From assembly GCA_025618425.1 (NCBI GenBank), contig CM046838.1, positions 20,420,838 through 20,484,837 of the forward strand: 64,000 bases of DNA, written 5' to 3'. This DNA comes from Heliocidaris tuberculata (lineage: Eukaryota > Echinodermata > Echinoidea > Camarodonta > Echinometridae). Position numbers and translations under genes: made by a program. Shown piece after piece: positions 23,001 to 34,334 of the stretch (positions are counted from its first letter, which is position 1; each line of letters opens with the position of its first letter). Under the pieces are notes generated by a model. That model saw nothing but the letters and a program-made list of their open reading frames with translations, ran no database searches and was not told the DNA's origin.

Positions 23001-24935
23001 CCAGCACAACTTGTAATTTCATTTGAATACTGATCAAGCTTCGGTATTAATGTTGAATCTAAAACTTGTACACGTAGCTGATGACCATAAATATCAGCTA
23101 CTATGATAGCAATAATAATGTTAATAAATAAATAAGTAAGAAAATAAGTATTCATCTTCTGTAAACACCTGTAATGGATGTCTTTTGCAGACTGACAATG
23201 CAGGCTGGCTCCCATTAGAGCCATAGCAAAATCATTAAGTTTTTATGACATTAGCTTGAAAAAGAAAAAAATTTGGGTGGGGTGGGGGTAATTTTTGCTT
23301 TCATATGGGCGATCACAATACCATATACAGTCCAACCTGCTTTAGCGACCACCTGTATAGAAAGACTACCTGTCTATAAAGACCACAGTTTTTGTTTCCC
23401 TTTAAAACTGTTTCTCATTAAATCATGTATTATAGGAACCTGTACATAAAGACCACCTGCTCATAAAGACAGCTTTTCTTGTGTCTTGAGCGGTCTTTAT
23501 AGACAGGTTTCACTGTACATGATATTTTGGATGAAATATGTTCCATGAACCAATAAACAATAAAACAATTCATTGAATTTGAAATCTCACAGCATTTACC
23601 ATTTCAGTATATTGCATTGTCCGTCCGTGACAAAATTAGTGTCCGTCCGTGACAATTTTCAAATTCATTTTTAGTATATATATTTTTGATTGATCAAGGT
23701 TTTATTCATACATGGTATAGGTCTCTAGCTAGTGAGATAGCTCAGCATGGTTTTTGTTTTCACTTTTGCCCCACCAATGGAAAAAAAAACTTTTACAAAT
23801 TTTTTCTGTCACGGACGGACAAATTTGCATCAAGATGTGAATGACCACGCGGCACAACCATTTCTGTACAAATATTTTCAAATATTTTGGGGTTTTCAAT
23901 GGAATGTTGTTTGATCTATAATTATTTGCTAACAAAACTTAAGAAAGTTTAGAGAGTGTTAAACTAGGACCAAATCAATCTTTCTAGGAAATGTCCGTCC
24001 GTGACATTAGTGTTCATCACCCCTGTTGAAAAATGGGCCAATCCAATGACTTTCCCGACCTTGTCAATTAAACAAACATGAATTTTAGTAACTTTAGATA
24101 TTAATGAAAAACCTGAAAGTGATTTCATCATAAAAATCTGAAAATTGAATTTTCACCCCAATGCTCACTCTTAACCGATCAGGCTCATAACTAAGATGCT
24201 GTGAAGTTTTTTCCTCCTCAAGTGAAATATTTATCGAATGAGAGGTGAAAAGTAATAAAAATCCCTGGCCCAAAAAAGAGGGGATGTAAATTCAGACAAC
24301 TGCCACACACATTATGCACATGGGGATTGCTGTGTGTTATAGAATACGCTACACACAGTGCGAAGCGCTGGGTTTATTGTGCGGGGAACCTTCAGATGGA
24401 TATGGTCTTATCATGAGGCAGTGAAAAGCCGTTACCAAGCGTTTCTTACAGATATTTACACTAAAATTTGTTCGAAATCGTGAATGGAATGTTAAATAAT
24501 CTCGTACATGTGTCTTAATGATAAAAGAAGAATAGTATGTGACTGTGTTAGATAAGTTTCTTGCCAGTATGTTTTTGCTATGGAGACTGTCTGTGAGCTT
24601 TAAAGTATAAAATGTAGACATCTTTTTGAAAATCTCTATCAAAATTTGATATTTGTTGTACCAAAAGTTTGGAAGGTGATTACCATTATTGTAGAAACTG
24701 ATAGTTGTTTCATTTAGTTTTAATAGCATACCTACTTTATTTTAGGGGCTACCTACCACAACATCAAGAAAGACCAAACCACATGTACATGTACCAGGAA
24801 AATGACAATTCCTCTTTCTCTTTTATCCATGACAGCTTTGTTTTAAGAATGAAGGAGTATGAGAGGGAACGAAGGCTGCTTGAGAGGGGAAAGAGGAAGA
24901 GGCTAAAAGCAGAGAAAGAAGCATTGGAAGGATGA
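13984..24935 (+). CDS. NDUFB7: NADH dehydrogenase 1 beta subcomplex subunit 7 (3 exons)
   Basis: Exons 13984-14095, 20503-20671 and 24836-24935 join to a 126-residue protein (vertebrate form about 137). It is an accessory subunit of mitochondrial complex I on the intermembrane-space side. Cysteines 59, 69, 80 and 90 form a twin CX9C (CHCH) fold spaced CX9C-X10-CX9C as in vertebrates, consistent with Mia40-dependent import. The N-terminus MG keeps the glycine that is myristoylated in mammals. YGFPDGRPEREMVATQEEM and RMKEYERERRLLERGKRKR match vertebrate YGFPERKEREMVATQQEM and RMKEFERERRLLQRKKRRE. The start codon has A at -3 and G at +4. Both introns are GT-AG and heavily invaded by mobile elements. 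Confidence 0.97.
14325..14350 (+). repeat. 26-bp inverted repeat, left copy, at LINE border
   Basis: AATAACCTCGCATAAGTGTG plus GGTGAT, matched in inverted orientation at 18266-18291 with one mismatch. The two copies bracket the retrotransposon sequence. Confidence 0.85.
14360..16219 (+). pseudogene. Retrotransposon ORF2 part 1: endonuclease and RT start
   Basis: The frame is open from just after a TAA at about 14356 to TGA at 16217-16219. Counted from codon 14495, Glu27 (VSEIW), Asp130/Asn132 (GDFNIDL) and His197 (SDHFP) are the expected endonuclease active-site residues. RT begins about residue 490 with SPVYKKGDKSEPGNYRPIS. The frame breaks at about 16207 just before the RT motif A. Confidence 0.88.
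16207..16601 (+). pseudogene. Retrotransposon ORF2 part 2: RT motifs A-C, two lesions
   Basis: Motif A (FIDFAKAFDTINHDIL) is read in a shifted frame from about 16207. Around 16318 the expected DYLSN-type segment lacks about four bases, which restores the original frame. GVPQGSVLGP and LFADDSNIFH (motif C aspartates) are then intact up to the MITE. Confidence 0.85.
16602..17183. mobile_element. MITE family A copy 2, inserted inside the LINE
   Basis: TTAA at 16602-16605 and 17180-17183 flank a 574-base element nearly collinear with 5187-5778. Omitting the element and one TTAA rejoins the reverse transcriptase frame exactly (removed length 578, matching the frame offset across the gap), so TTAA is the true target duplication and the insertion is younger than the LINE. 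Confidence 0.95.
17184..17901 (+). pseudogene. Retrotransposon ORF2 part 3: RT C-terminal region
   Basis: The frame resumes directly after the MITE with KKTNFMIIKPRRK and runs to TAA at 17899-17901. It includes LTWVDHVNSVCNILRRKVGI and SEVWNSLPKDRR, typical of the region after the RT palm in CR1/Jockey-like elements. Confidence 0.88.
18120..18133 (+). repeat. Retrotransposon 3' terminal TTCA tandem tail
   Basis: TTCTTTCATTCATTCAT closes the 3' UTR of the element. The element has no poly(A) tail, consistent with CR1/L2-type 3' microsatellite ends. Confidence 0.7.
18266..18291 (-). repeat. 26-bp inverted repeat, right copy
   Basis: ATCACTCACACTTATGCGAG plus GTTATT is the reverse complement of 14325-14350 except for one base. 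It lies about 130 bases beyond the LINE 3' end, beside a near-palindrome TCTAACTTAATTTAAGTTAG. Confidence 0.85.
18292..19600 (+). other. NDUFB7: NDUFB7 intron 1, remainder
   Basis: No gene seen. It contains a C8/A8 tract at about 19156-19175 and otherwise unique-looking AT-rich sequence. Confidence 0.65.
19604..20065 (+). mobile_element. MITE family C, diverged copy
   Basis: The left end AAGGAGAAGGTTGAGTTC and the interior GATTCCAAAACCTCACAGT, CACAATGTAATCTTGACTGG match the copies at 63036-63426 (same orientation) and 44983-45309 (opposite). The terminal TTAA is degraded in this copy, so boundaries are approximate. Confidence 0.7.
20503..20671 (+). CDS. NDUFB7: NDUFB7 exon 2 (CHCH domain)
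   Basis: Acceptor TTTCTTCAG ends at 20502; donor GTGAGT starts at 20672. It carries all four CX9C cysteines: DKRDYCAHFYIALMKC and LLNCRHAKHDYDHCEYE. The split GA/C codon gives Asp94. Confidence 0.97.
21190..21420 (+). mobile_element. tRNA-derived SINE
   Basis: A tRNA-like head (box A region AGTAGTGTGAGGACT, box B AGGTCCAGGGTTTGATTC) is followed by a body with CCCTTTCGACCCAGGTGTTT and a 3' GAGTAAATAAAA tail. The body motif is recalled from SINE2-type elements of echinoderms and other invertebrates. It lies in NDUFB7 intron 2. Confidence 0.75.
21590..24186. mobile_element. 2.6 kb non-autonomous DNA element with GTCACGGACGGACA repeats
   Basis: Perfect 15-base terminal inverted repeats, GAGCCTGATCGGTTA (21590-21604) and its complement (24172-24186), are flanked by ATAA on both sides as a possible 4-bp target duplication. 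Inside are nine copies of GTCACGGACGGACA. Five in plus orientation are near the left end (starts 21605, 21782, 21969, 21990, 22012). On the right, three are inverted (23618, 23640, 23992) and one is plus (23808). No transposase frame is present. A smaller MITE is nested at 23326-23517. Superfamily not assigned. Confidence 0.85.
23326..23517. mobile_element. MITE with CAGTCCAACCTG-type ends and TATAAAGACC repeats
   Basis: The left end TACAGTCCAACCTGC and the right end CAGGTTTCACTGTA form imperfect inverted repeats flanked by TA. The interior repeats CTATAAAGACCAC and complementary GGTCTTTATAGACAGG. It lies inside the 2.6 kb element, so it inserted after it. Confidence 0.8.
24836..24935 (+). 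CDS. NDUFB7: NDUFB7 exon 3
   Basis: Acceptor CATGACAG ends at 24835. Thirty-two codons and TGA at 24933-24935 encode FVLRMKEYERERRLLERGKR then KRLKAEKEALEG, the basic/acidic coiled helix at the C-terminus of the family. Confidence 0.96.
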
Positions 24936-26700
24936 AGAAGCCTGCTTAAGCTACTGGAAATTTGTTTGAAATGCGCTTTATACAACAGAGTCTCTATTTG
25001 AAACTTCACACGATTCACATGTGGTGTGTGTAGCTTTGTAAAAATTAAATGTAAAACCAGAACCTTTCATTGCACGTAACTTTTGCCAATTGTACAAGTG
25101 GTTCATCTTCACGAAAGTTTCATGCCCCAAAAGAAGTGAACCACAGCATAGAATTGTTGCAATTTGCGGAAGTGTCTTGCAAAAAGTGGCAGTTGTTAGC
25201 AATTCGCGAAAGTGTCTGGTTTTACAGTATTGTATTGTTTTATCACTGTACAGACCCATTCTGTCATTAGAAAGCAGAGTGATGGGTATGCAGTGTCATG
25301 TATTATCCTGTATCTCATACCTCAAGGGGCCCCCATGCACCCTGTAATCACTGTATACAGATGTCCCATGTATGAAGTCAGTTTTAATTTGCACTTATGT
25401 TTGCAAGATGGTTTGAATAGACTATGAAAAGAGAGGACAGAAGATGATAATCATTTATGTATGTTATTCATATTTCTATTCAATTCAATCTTGGATTTGA
25501 TTTTGTAAGGAAAGTTGGTTGGAATCAACTTGTAATGCAAATCAAAATGTTTGGCTGAGGAATAGACATGTTTGTCTATGAGCTTTCACTGTCAAGCCGT
25601 AGGATTGGAAGTTTTATATTCCCAATTTGTCTCTGGTTGAAATAGAGAAATAATAACAAAAGTTGTCATAACCATCAGATTATCTTGAAGGAAACATCAC
25701 AGTAAGTTTCAAGATTAACGAGTTAATCATAATTTTAATGGACTCCATATTTAAAATTTTGATAGGATTACAAGCATTAAAACAAATTTTTTTAAATCTT
25801 TGCTTTAATACAAAGAGTTTGAAAATGAGCTTCCTTGTATGTAAATTTATTATGATCATTGCATAGATGGTACATATGTCATATTGACAATTGGATGACA
25901 AGTATGATACCATTGTTAAGGAATGATTCATTTATAATGCTCTTATATAATCTGATTTTCTGTAAAAAATGGAATTCATAGCCATGGGCATACATTGTAT
26001 ATTCTGTCCATTTACTGGTTTTGAACGTTGTTCATCGTAAAGAAATGAAAAAAATTTGCAACGTATGAATGTTCTGAAGTTTGCGAGGATTAAAATGTTT
26101 GAAGAGTACAGGATAAAAACTATGAATATTTGTTCTTTATTGTAGAGAGTACTTAGGTTATTTTCATAACGATGATAAATATGTACACAAAATTATTTTT
26201 AAAGGTAATATTGAGCTCTGGTAACGATGGAAATATATATTCTCATAGATTAAAATGAAACTTTCATCATCAAGTGTTAACATACACTGAATGTTAACAT
26301 GATGTCTGCCGAACTGTTTTGCTAGAAACAGTTTAAAAGCTGCTCAATGAACAAATGGGCCAATAGTTCTGATCATATTAAAGACCTGTTTGCTAATGGA
26401 TTTTAATTTTGTGTATGTTTTTCTCAGAACCCTTGGTTACCAATACTAACTAATCAATTCAACTGCTCTGCATAATGGCATCTCAATGGATGGAATACAT
26501 TTTCCATACATGAGTTGTTGCTATGCCAGACAAGCCTCTGACAAGCTTTTGAGTTGCCATGGGAAACTTTTGTTCAAGAAATATGCAAAGCATTAGTAAA
26601 CAGGTCTATTTAATAATATCTGTCTATGGTCCTCACCCATTTCTGAACTTGGGGTTCCTTTTTACATGTACAATGTCTATTGAGTTATGCTTTCAATAAA
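24936..26700 (+). other. NDUFB7: NDUFB7 3' flank / possible 3' UTR
   Basis: ATTAAA at 25044-25049 is the first candidate poly(A) signal and AATAAA at 26695-26700 a distal one. No coding exon is supported between them; a small repeat occupies 25050-25227. Confidence 0.4.
25050..25227. repeat. MITE-like repeat with TGTAAAACCAGA ends
   Basis: TGTAAAACCAGAACCTTTC on the left is inverted at the right as AGTGTCTGGTTTTACAG. The interior repeats TTCACGAAAGTTTCATG and TTCGCGAAAGTGTC words. Related segments occur at about 30030-30242 and 62490-62580. Confidence 0.7.
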
Positions 26701-29700
26701 TGTGATATTCAGCAGGCATTTTGGAATGTTTCTACCGCAGTTATCAGTTTTTCCCAAAATGCAATTCCTTTGCCAGAACTCAATATTAGCTTTAAATGCT
26801 CCCAAGAGACTAGACAAACAAACAAAGCAGGTGAAAAATAGAGGAGGCAATAATATCTAAAATTTATTCACACGACTGTGTCGGTGATTAATACATCACC
26901 ATGCTAACATGCTAATGACTGCAATGGGCGGTGTCTGTCACAATGCTACATGTACATATAAAAGGCATAAGGCAACATGGATGAATAGACATTTTTATGA
27001 TGTACTCAATCAAGGTTACAGATATATATATTTTGGCTAATTTTGTTGTAAAGTGTAGGTCTCATTTGAAATTACGATGAGAGATAACGACATACATGCA
27101 TTTAGAATCATCATGAAGTTGGTCTTCTATAGTTTACATGGAAAATGTATTGAACATCGGTGTTGAAATGACACAAAGCTGAGAGAATGGCACATTACCA
27201 TAAATCAGTAAGATGGGATATGTACTATCATCAATACCTTTTCCAAATTTACTAAAGGAGACCTATTGGGAAACGATTTACGGTTATCAAATCGGATAGG
27301 TCCTTGATTTTTTTCCATTGGCTATACCGTGTCTCTGCGTTTTTTTTTCTTGGCAAGCAAAAATGTGCATGAGCTGTATGTATGCCCACCATGCACCTAT
27401 AATTTCTTTGAATTTGAATACATGATTAAAATAGCCTATTTTTTAGCATTTAAAATCTATCACACAGTTGAAACTTGGACACAATAAAGACATTTGGCGT
27501 TCACGCAGCTGCACTGAAAAAATATTCACACGTATATACACTTCTTTCGGCTTTCTCTTCCTACATCGTGAATGTGAATGGATTCAGTCATATTTTTTTG
27601 AAGTGAAAACGGGAGTCCATAGCATTTCAATACCTTAGCGAACCACATTGATTTGTAGCTGAGTTAAATTTTACGTACGTGTATTTATAACAGTAAAGAG
27701 GGATATTGGGGTGGATTGGGACACACACTGAAAAATATTTCAACATAAAATCTCATCCCCCCCCCCCCAACAATGATGCAGACCCCTTTCCATCTCTTAT
27801 TCATGATGAATTAAGAAAGATAAGAGTTTGCATCATTACGGGAAAACAACCAAGAACTTCTGAGATTTGTCCATACACATGCATTTACTGGTATCCTATT
27901 TTACTGTAAAAACTAATACTTCTGTATTTGCAAATATATTTAGTGTTATGAATACTAGTAATCTGACTTTTGTCTCCCCAGATGGGATCCATCAAAATAT
28001 TTCATTTTACCTGATCATGAAAAAATTATTTCAGGCTGATCAGACTCACAATATCTTATTTCTTTGCTCGTGGAAGAAAGTTATTTTGGCCTACGGACAA
28101 AGAAGTTGAGAAATTATGATCTTTGGGAATATCAAATTGGTGTATTCGTCCTTTGACAATGCACTTTGTCCTTTGTGGAAGTCCTTATGAATAGCGAGGT
28201 AATTTGTCTATGGTTTGCTCGCTATTTAGAAGGATCGCTATTCATTTAGTCACGCCTTATGGATAGCGGTCCTTATGAATAAGCGGTCCTTATGACTAGT
28301 GAGGTTACCCCTGACCTTCACCCTTTGCAATTTATACCATCACACATCATACACCATCATACAAGAGCTACTGAGACTTGACAAATAAATACAGGTACAT
28401 GTACATCCGTAACAGCAGGTTACCTGATCACGTTCATGTACAAGGTACATGTACATGGGTGCTGAATGTGTACGTTGGTGTACCTCACCAGAAGCTTGTT
28501 ATTATATCATAATCTGAAAATTTCAATTTGAACTGCATAATTTGAACTGCATAATTAGAATAGGAAAAATAAGTACAGAGGAGCAAAATTTCCTAATAAA
28601 TCACACTCAATGCACACAGCAATAACCCAAAATAGATGATAAACGAAGGCCATTGTCTATTTTACACAAATGTGCATACTGTACAGAATCATACATTGTA
28701 CCTGATTAACAACATCTGTTGCACTTTATGGAATCATATTCCATCAAATCCTAGCAAAGGGTTTCCTGAAAATTGTACAATTTTATGTTTCAAATACTAC
28801 TACATATGGGATGTTTACTTCTTGACATCAATAAAATACGGGCAGTATGTTTCCTTGATATAGCCAATAAAAAATATTTTAAATTACATACACTATATTT
28901 AGAATGTAATACAAGATTTTTGCTATGCAATTTCTGCATGACAAAGGATATGTCTTTACATAAACATACTGAAGTCAAGCATCACTGTCGTCTCATTTTA
29001 ATGAGAACTGAAAAACTATTGCACCATTTTTAAACTTACATGTACTCTACATCATTCACTGAAATAATTTGCTTCTCTTTTTCCAAAATTGCATTAATGG
29101 CAAACAATTGCAATGTCTCAACTTAGACTATAATATTTTGTAATTCAATTTGATAAAAGACAAATTCCATTTTTTTTTTCTACATTTCTAAAAAGTAGAA
29201 ATTACAGCTAATTTGTACAAGTATGTCTGAGCTGAAAAATTTAAGGAAATAAAACTTTGTACACATTTTCCTACAAGCAATAATCAGGAAAGCTCATAGT
29301 AGTGTGGTCTGCTTGGATCACCCAATTTTTAGTGCAATGAATAATCTGGAGGTGTGTATGAATTTTTTTGGAGCAAAACATGAAGCTACACCAAATACAC
29401 ACATTGGACTAATAAATGTAAAAGAATCATAAAAATATATGAATACAAAGTCATGTATTCTATTTTAGCACCTACATGTTGTAATACAGTCAGTGATATA
29501 TATTTTTTGCGGAAGTAAAATTAACTTTACTTGAAAAGAAAAATCAACTCTAGTCCGATAATTATAAATCAACATGTAGTACAAAGCTGAATCAGGATTT
29601 CATAATACATGTACGTGTTAAAAGGCATTGGGGAATAAGTACATCATCAAAAGTCTAAAAATATATAGCCTCACATTTTTTTCAAGAATTTGGAGTAAAA

Positions 29701-30029
29701 TAACATAGGACAAAGAAAACCATGCTTTGTAATCAAAAGCTATCAAAATCATGCCCATTTGAGCATTTGCAAGGTTTCATACAGTTTTATAAACTGTGAA
29801 GTTGGTTCAAGGTTGCATACAGAAGAGTCAGCATTCGTAGATCTGGTACAGCATAGAACACGAGTAAACGGGGGACAATTCCTCTCATTTGAATATCCAC
29901 AAGGGCCATTTGAGACAAATGTGCTCATTCTACCTAGTTTCATAATAACATTTGTAATGTTATGTTCAAGTTGCGATCTGCATCCCTCAGATAGCAACTT
30001 TCAATGAAATTCTTTCAACACAATTCTTC
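26701..30029. other. Intergenic DNA between NDUFB7 and the elongase
   Basis: No gene is supported. Noted: a C10 tract at about 27758, ACATGTAC palindromes near 28390-28460, and repeated GTCCTTATGAATAGCGAGG-like words at 28177-28310. A frame open on both strands at 29750-30007 has no splice context or recognisable homology. Confidence 0.6.
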
Positions 30030-30242
30030 CAAAGTTAATTATAAAACCAAAAAAATTTTGCGTGCATGCAACGTTCCCAAATTTCGCGAGAAGTTCAGAT
30101 TTACAAGTTTCATGCTGTGAAACAATTGAATGACAACGTACACAATGCTGAATTTTGTATTTTGTGAAAGTTTCTTGCAGCGAAAATGGCTGTAGTGTAC
30201 AGTTTGTGAAAGTTTCATGTCGCAAGCGGCAAAGGTTTCTGG
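30030..30242. repeat. Diverged copy of the TGTAAAACCAGA repeat
   Basis: It contains AAATTTCGCGAGAAG, TTTGTGAAAGTTTCTTGCAG, TTTGTGAAAGTTTCATG and ends GGTTTCTGGTATTAAAC, paralleling 25050-25227. Confidence 0.6.
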
Positions 30243-30259
30243 TATTAAACTAGTTCTCA

Positions 30260-30560
30260 GCATGGGCGGACAGGGGGACATGTCCCCCCACGATTTTGAA
30301 GATAGGCCAATGTCCCCCCCCCCCCCCCCCCACAAAATGTAATAACCTTTTTTTTTTTTTTTTCTTTTTTGTTGCTTGTCAGAGAATTTTGGAGGAAAAG
30401 TAGACCCCAAAAATGTGATAACTTTTTTTTTTTTTGCTTGTCAAAAAATTTTCAGACATTTCGGACATTTGGACAGGTACAAAATTTAAATCATGTGGTG
30501 ACCACCCCCCCCCCCCCCCGTAATTTTCAAAATGGATTTGCACCACTGGTTCTCAGGGAT
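30260..30560. repeat. GGGCGGACAGGGGGACATG repeat with poly(C)/poly(T) tracts
   Basis: Three segments combine a C run (30307-30330 and 30504-30518) with a nearby T run, a layout repeated at 51617-51960. The sequence is low complexity and encodes nothing. Confidence 0.6.
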
Positions 30561-30676
30561 AAGACCAAGACAACATCAGCCAAAATTTCTGGTATATCAT
30601 CATTGTATACTATCTTCACTTGACACTTTAAGAAATACAACATAAACTAGAACTTTAATTCGTCACTGAAGACGAA

Positions 30677-32127
30677 TTAGGTGGTCTGTCTACCCGTTGG
30701 TAAAATTGCTAAGATGTGATAATATTTGTGCAAGATAATATTCCTGATTATGTTGAAAATGGATGGAGACTTGCGTCAAAGAAAATCGGACAATTTCATA
30801 TTGCATTATACATGGGATATTAACCCATAGGTTTAATACACGACAGGCAATCAGATTTTGCATAGGGTTGTACACAAACTACATTCAATTAGGCATAACA
30901 CGCAAAATAAAAAAGTTTATTACATTGTTTGTGATTTTATATGTTACAGTAGTCGAAGCAAATGGTAAAATATGAGGCAAAAAGAAGAAAAAAAAATTTC
31001 AAAAAAAAATGGACCCACCGGGATTCGAACCTGGGTCGGCGGGATGGGAGGCAAGTACTTTACCAATAGACCAAAAGTTTTCCAATAGAGATAACACGTA
31101 GACGAAAAACGGGATTCTCAAATGACATTTTGTACTTAAAAAAGGGGCATGATCCCGACATCTGATCAAAAATTGGAGGGCACACTTGTGAAAGCTTATA
31201 GTCTCAGCTATAACATACTAAAATTTGGAAGAAAATCGAGCAGAAATTACAAAGATACTGCTCAAAGAAGACGGGAATGTAGAATCTAGATTTGAGAAAA
31301 AGTCATGTCCCATAGAGAATACACGCAAAATGTGAAAAATTGACATGCCTCCTTTAATCGCAAAAATACGCCATGATCCCTTTGTCAAAATGAAAAATCG
31401 TGGGAACTGATCTTGTAGAGAATTGTCTCAGCTACAACATATCAAAATTTGGAAGAAAATCGACAATCTATTACTGAAATATTGTCAAATGAATACAAAA
31501 TTTATGACGTCATTTTTTCAAAATCGAATTTTTGAGTTCATATGCAAATGTGACGACGTTCCGATCGATTGACCCCCAAATTTTTTTCATGAATTACAAT
31601 CTACAACTCATAGGCTTTCAGAAAATGTAAAAAAAATGGGGGGTAGCCACACATTCTGACGAGCTATGGCGGATTTTATATAGACATGCTTAAAATGGCC
31701 TCAAACGTGTGCAAAATGAATTTGAGATGATTTTGAGCATTTTTAAATTTTGACGCGCGCGTACGTGCACGTCATAATGCGCGCGCAAATTTTGCTAACA
31801 TGTTACATTGACCCTTGACCGGAAGTTTATGTGTGTTAAATATGGTTCATTTTTGATGACTCGTTATGAAGATATGATCGATAATGTGATTTCACAAAAT
31901 GGCGCCTGGATGACGTCACGATGACCTGATGACCTTGAAATATTTTGTGGCACTTGACCATGATAGGCCTGATAACTGACTGAAATTTGATGAAAAGTGA
32001 GTGAGCCGAATTTGAGAAATCACTGTCACAAAAAAGTGGCGTAAATAAAGAATAATAATAATAATAATAATAAAGAAAATTCTGACGGAATTAAGAGGTG
32101 AACTGTCTACGACAGACCACCTAATAA
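30677..32127. mobile_element. 1.45 kb element with TTAGGTGGTCTGTC inverted ends
   Basis: AGGTGGTCTGTC at the left and GACAGACCACCT at the right form perfect inverted repeats next to TA/TTA. Inside are a tRNA-like segment (31011-31083), two related blocks containing AAAATTTGGAAGAAAATCGA (near 31210 and 31445), and an AAT/TAA microsatellite (about 32050-32075) just before the right end. No protein is encoded. It may be composite, a SINE-like unit inside a MITE. Confidence 0.75.
31011..31083 (-). repeat. tRNA-Gly(CCC)-like sequence, non-functional
   Basis: Read on the minus strand, TGGTAAAGTACTTGCCTCCCAT resembles the box A and anticodon arm of tRNA-Gly with anticodon CCC, and GGTTCGAATCC is a perfect box B. 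The 5' side (GGAAAACT) cannot pair with the 3' side (GGTGGGTCC), so no acceptor stem forms. It is a tRNA-derived module of the surrounding element, not a tRNA gene. Confidence 0.75.
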
Positions 32128-33064
32128 AATGTACTTCCTTCCATTAATACTGAGGGAAATCGTAACTTCAATATACATGTACAATGTAGGGGCGGCAGAG
32201 TGTTTTTGAAAGTGGGGGGCTGATTTGATTTCACTTGAATAATGACAATTTTCGAACCCTTTATGAAACGTGCATACCCCCTGTTCTGCGGCCCATGTAA
32301 TGGTTATCTTTACATAACCAATTGCTCATAAGTACTTGTGCTTGTGCATACATCTTATGTATATCACAAATGGCCAGGCCAATCACACAACATGTATTTC
32401 AACTAACTTGAGGAAGCGATGCACATTCAATTTTTCCTCCCTTCAGAAAATATAAGAGACAATTTGTTCCTTAGCCTATATGATAAAAACTTAATTTACC
32501 AGATACACCAATACATGCACTTTAAAAAAGAGAACTTTTTTTAGAGTGCATTTCCAGTTACAAATAAGCAATCAAATTGCTTTTCACAATACTATTACCC
32601 CAGTAAGCTGGATTCAGATATATTTTTCCAATTACAGTACATATTTTCAACTCTATTGGGAGCATTCCAACCAGTCTCCATTTTACATGCACGCACATGC
32701 TCATCCAACTACAATGACTTTAAACATTATCCAAAAGGATATTTGAATAGAACAAAGATACATGTATGGGAGGTAGATTTTCCCTCTCACAGCAAAAGAG
32801 AAGAAGAAAAAAAAAATCCTGTTTTTAAACTCCATGCAGTGTAATTTCAACAAATTAATAATTTGGTCAAATTTGTATTAGAATTACTTGCATCTCAATA
32901 AGCCATCATGCAAATTTACCAGTTTTTCCATAAATATGTGAGGGATAAGTTCACAAACAATCTGGAACAAATCTGTAAGTGTACCACACACCCAAAAATA
33001 TTTTGCTCTGTATGTTAAGAGGTTCTATGTCGTTATACTATATTCAAAGTATGAACTTGTGAGT

Positions 33065-33281
33065 AGACTACTCGATGCACCCGTATGCGCTAGCCAAGAC
33101 AAGGGCTTGCGCGGAACCCAACTCAGAGTTCGGTTCTGTTCGAGCAACTTCATGTTATCCTTTATTTGCTTCATACTCCTAAACTATTGACCTATAGAAT
33201 GCCAGATAAAGTTCTTTGAGGTTGATTTTATACTTTCTAGCAGTACTCAAATTATATTTTCAGGTCATAGGTACAATTTAT
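33065..33281 (+). repeat. Dispersed repeat, copy 1 (empty site for the 142-bp MITE)
   Basis: From AGACTACTCGATGCACCCGTA through CTTCATGTTATCCTTTATTT and TTGAGGTTGATTTTATACTT it is collinear with 50361-50731, except that the latter carries a 142-base insertion in TTTATACT. Confidence 0.85.
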
Positions 33282-34169
33282 GTTTCTCATAATTACATAA
33301 TATAAGATATATACATATATTGGATGCATTGTACATTAAAAAAATAATCCATTATCCACTACAAAAACCAACCAGCATTGTTTCACTTCATATTCAAAAT
33401 AAAATGCAACCAACATTTCTCTTTCAATTTTCTATATATTCATAAAGGTCCATCTTCTTTTTATGAAATATTCATATTAACATGAGGTAGGAATCAAAAC
33501 ACTTGATTTAATCAATTCAATTTGTCACTTATTTTCCTTTTTCACTATAATATTTCTGCATCTATGGCACCTTAATTTTTATCAATTTCCTGATGTATTT
33601 GTTTTTCACAAGCTTTGCTAAAAAAAAATTTCTTCTATGGCACATCGAGTATGCATTTGAGTATTTTTTTTTATTCCTGAGCTACAGTTAATACATCTGA
33701 TAATTAGTGCATTCATGTACTGCATCTACAGTACTTCCTAACTTTTTCTTCTAATTTTTTTTTTCATGAGCTGAATTCCTTAATCTTTGTTTTTTGCCTC
33801 CTAGAATCAAACTCAAATGATGATAACCAAACCTAATTTGATGAAAAAGATTCATTTAATTCTATTTCAAGTTTTGAATGATTCATTTGAAAATGTTCAT
33901 GTCTTTGACTGAGATGATTTTATAACATTTTCAAAAATGTGGATCATTGTCAGTGATAAAATGGCATTATTAAATAATTCATTAATTCATCATAATTTCA
34001 TTATTTCACATATTCATAATTAATATGTCCATATTTTACATTGACTGAGATGCATACATGACAAAATCTGAATGATAATTAACACTAAAATCAATGGTAA
34101 AATGTTTTTCAATACTGTTTACAGGGTAGGACGATACTATCTTGATTCTGTATCAACAAAATATACTCT

Positions 34170-34334
34170 TAATATTGATATAACATTGACCTGCCTTGAG
34201 GGGGATATCAGAATATATTGCCTGCAACAGAATCATATTGCCTCGAGTCAAAGACGAGGGCAATATGGTTCTTTTAAGGGCAACATTTTTTATATATTCA
34301 CTGAAAGTAGAGCCAGCCAATATTATTATCATTA
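34170..34334. repeat. Foldback hairpin element, copy 1
   Basis: TTGAGGGGGATATCAGAATATATTGCC and the following half are imperfectly self-complementary around AAAGACGAGGGCAATATGG. It is a diverged copy of 34721-34881. Confidence 0.75.

Noticed and set aside
29749..30007. Frame open on both strands with several cysteines
   Set aside because: No splice sites, no family resemblance and an adjoining repeat; judged chance.
31011..31083. Functional tRNA-Gly gene on the minus strand
   Set aside because: Box B and anticodon arm are good, but the acceptor stem cannot pair; it is inside a repeat.
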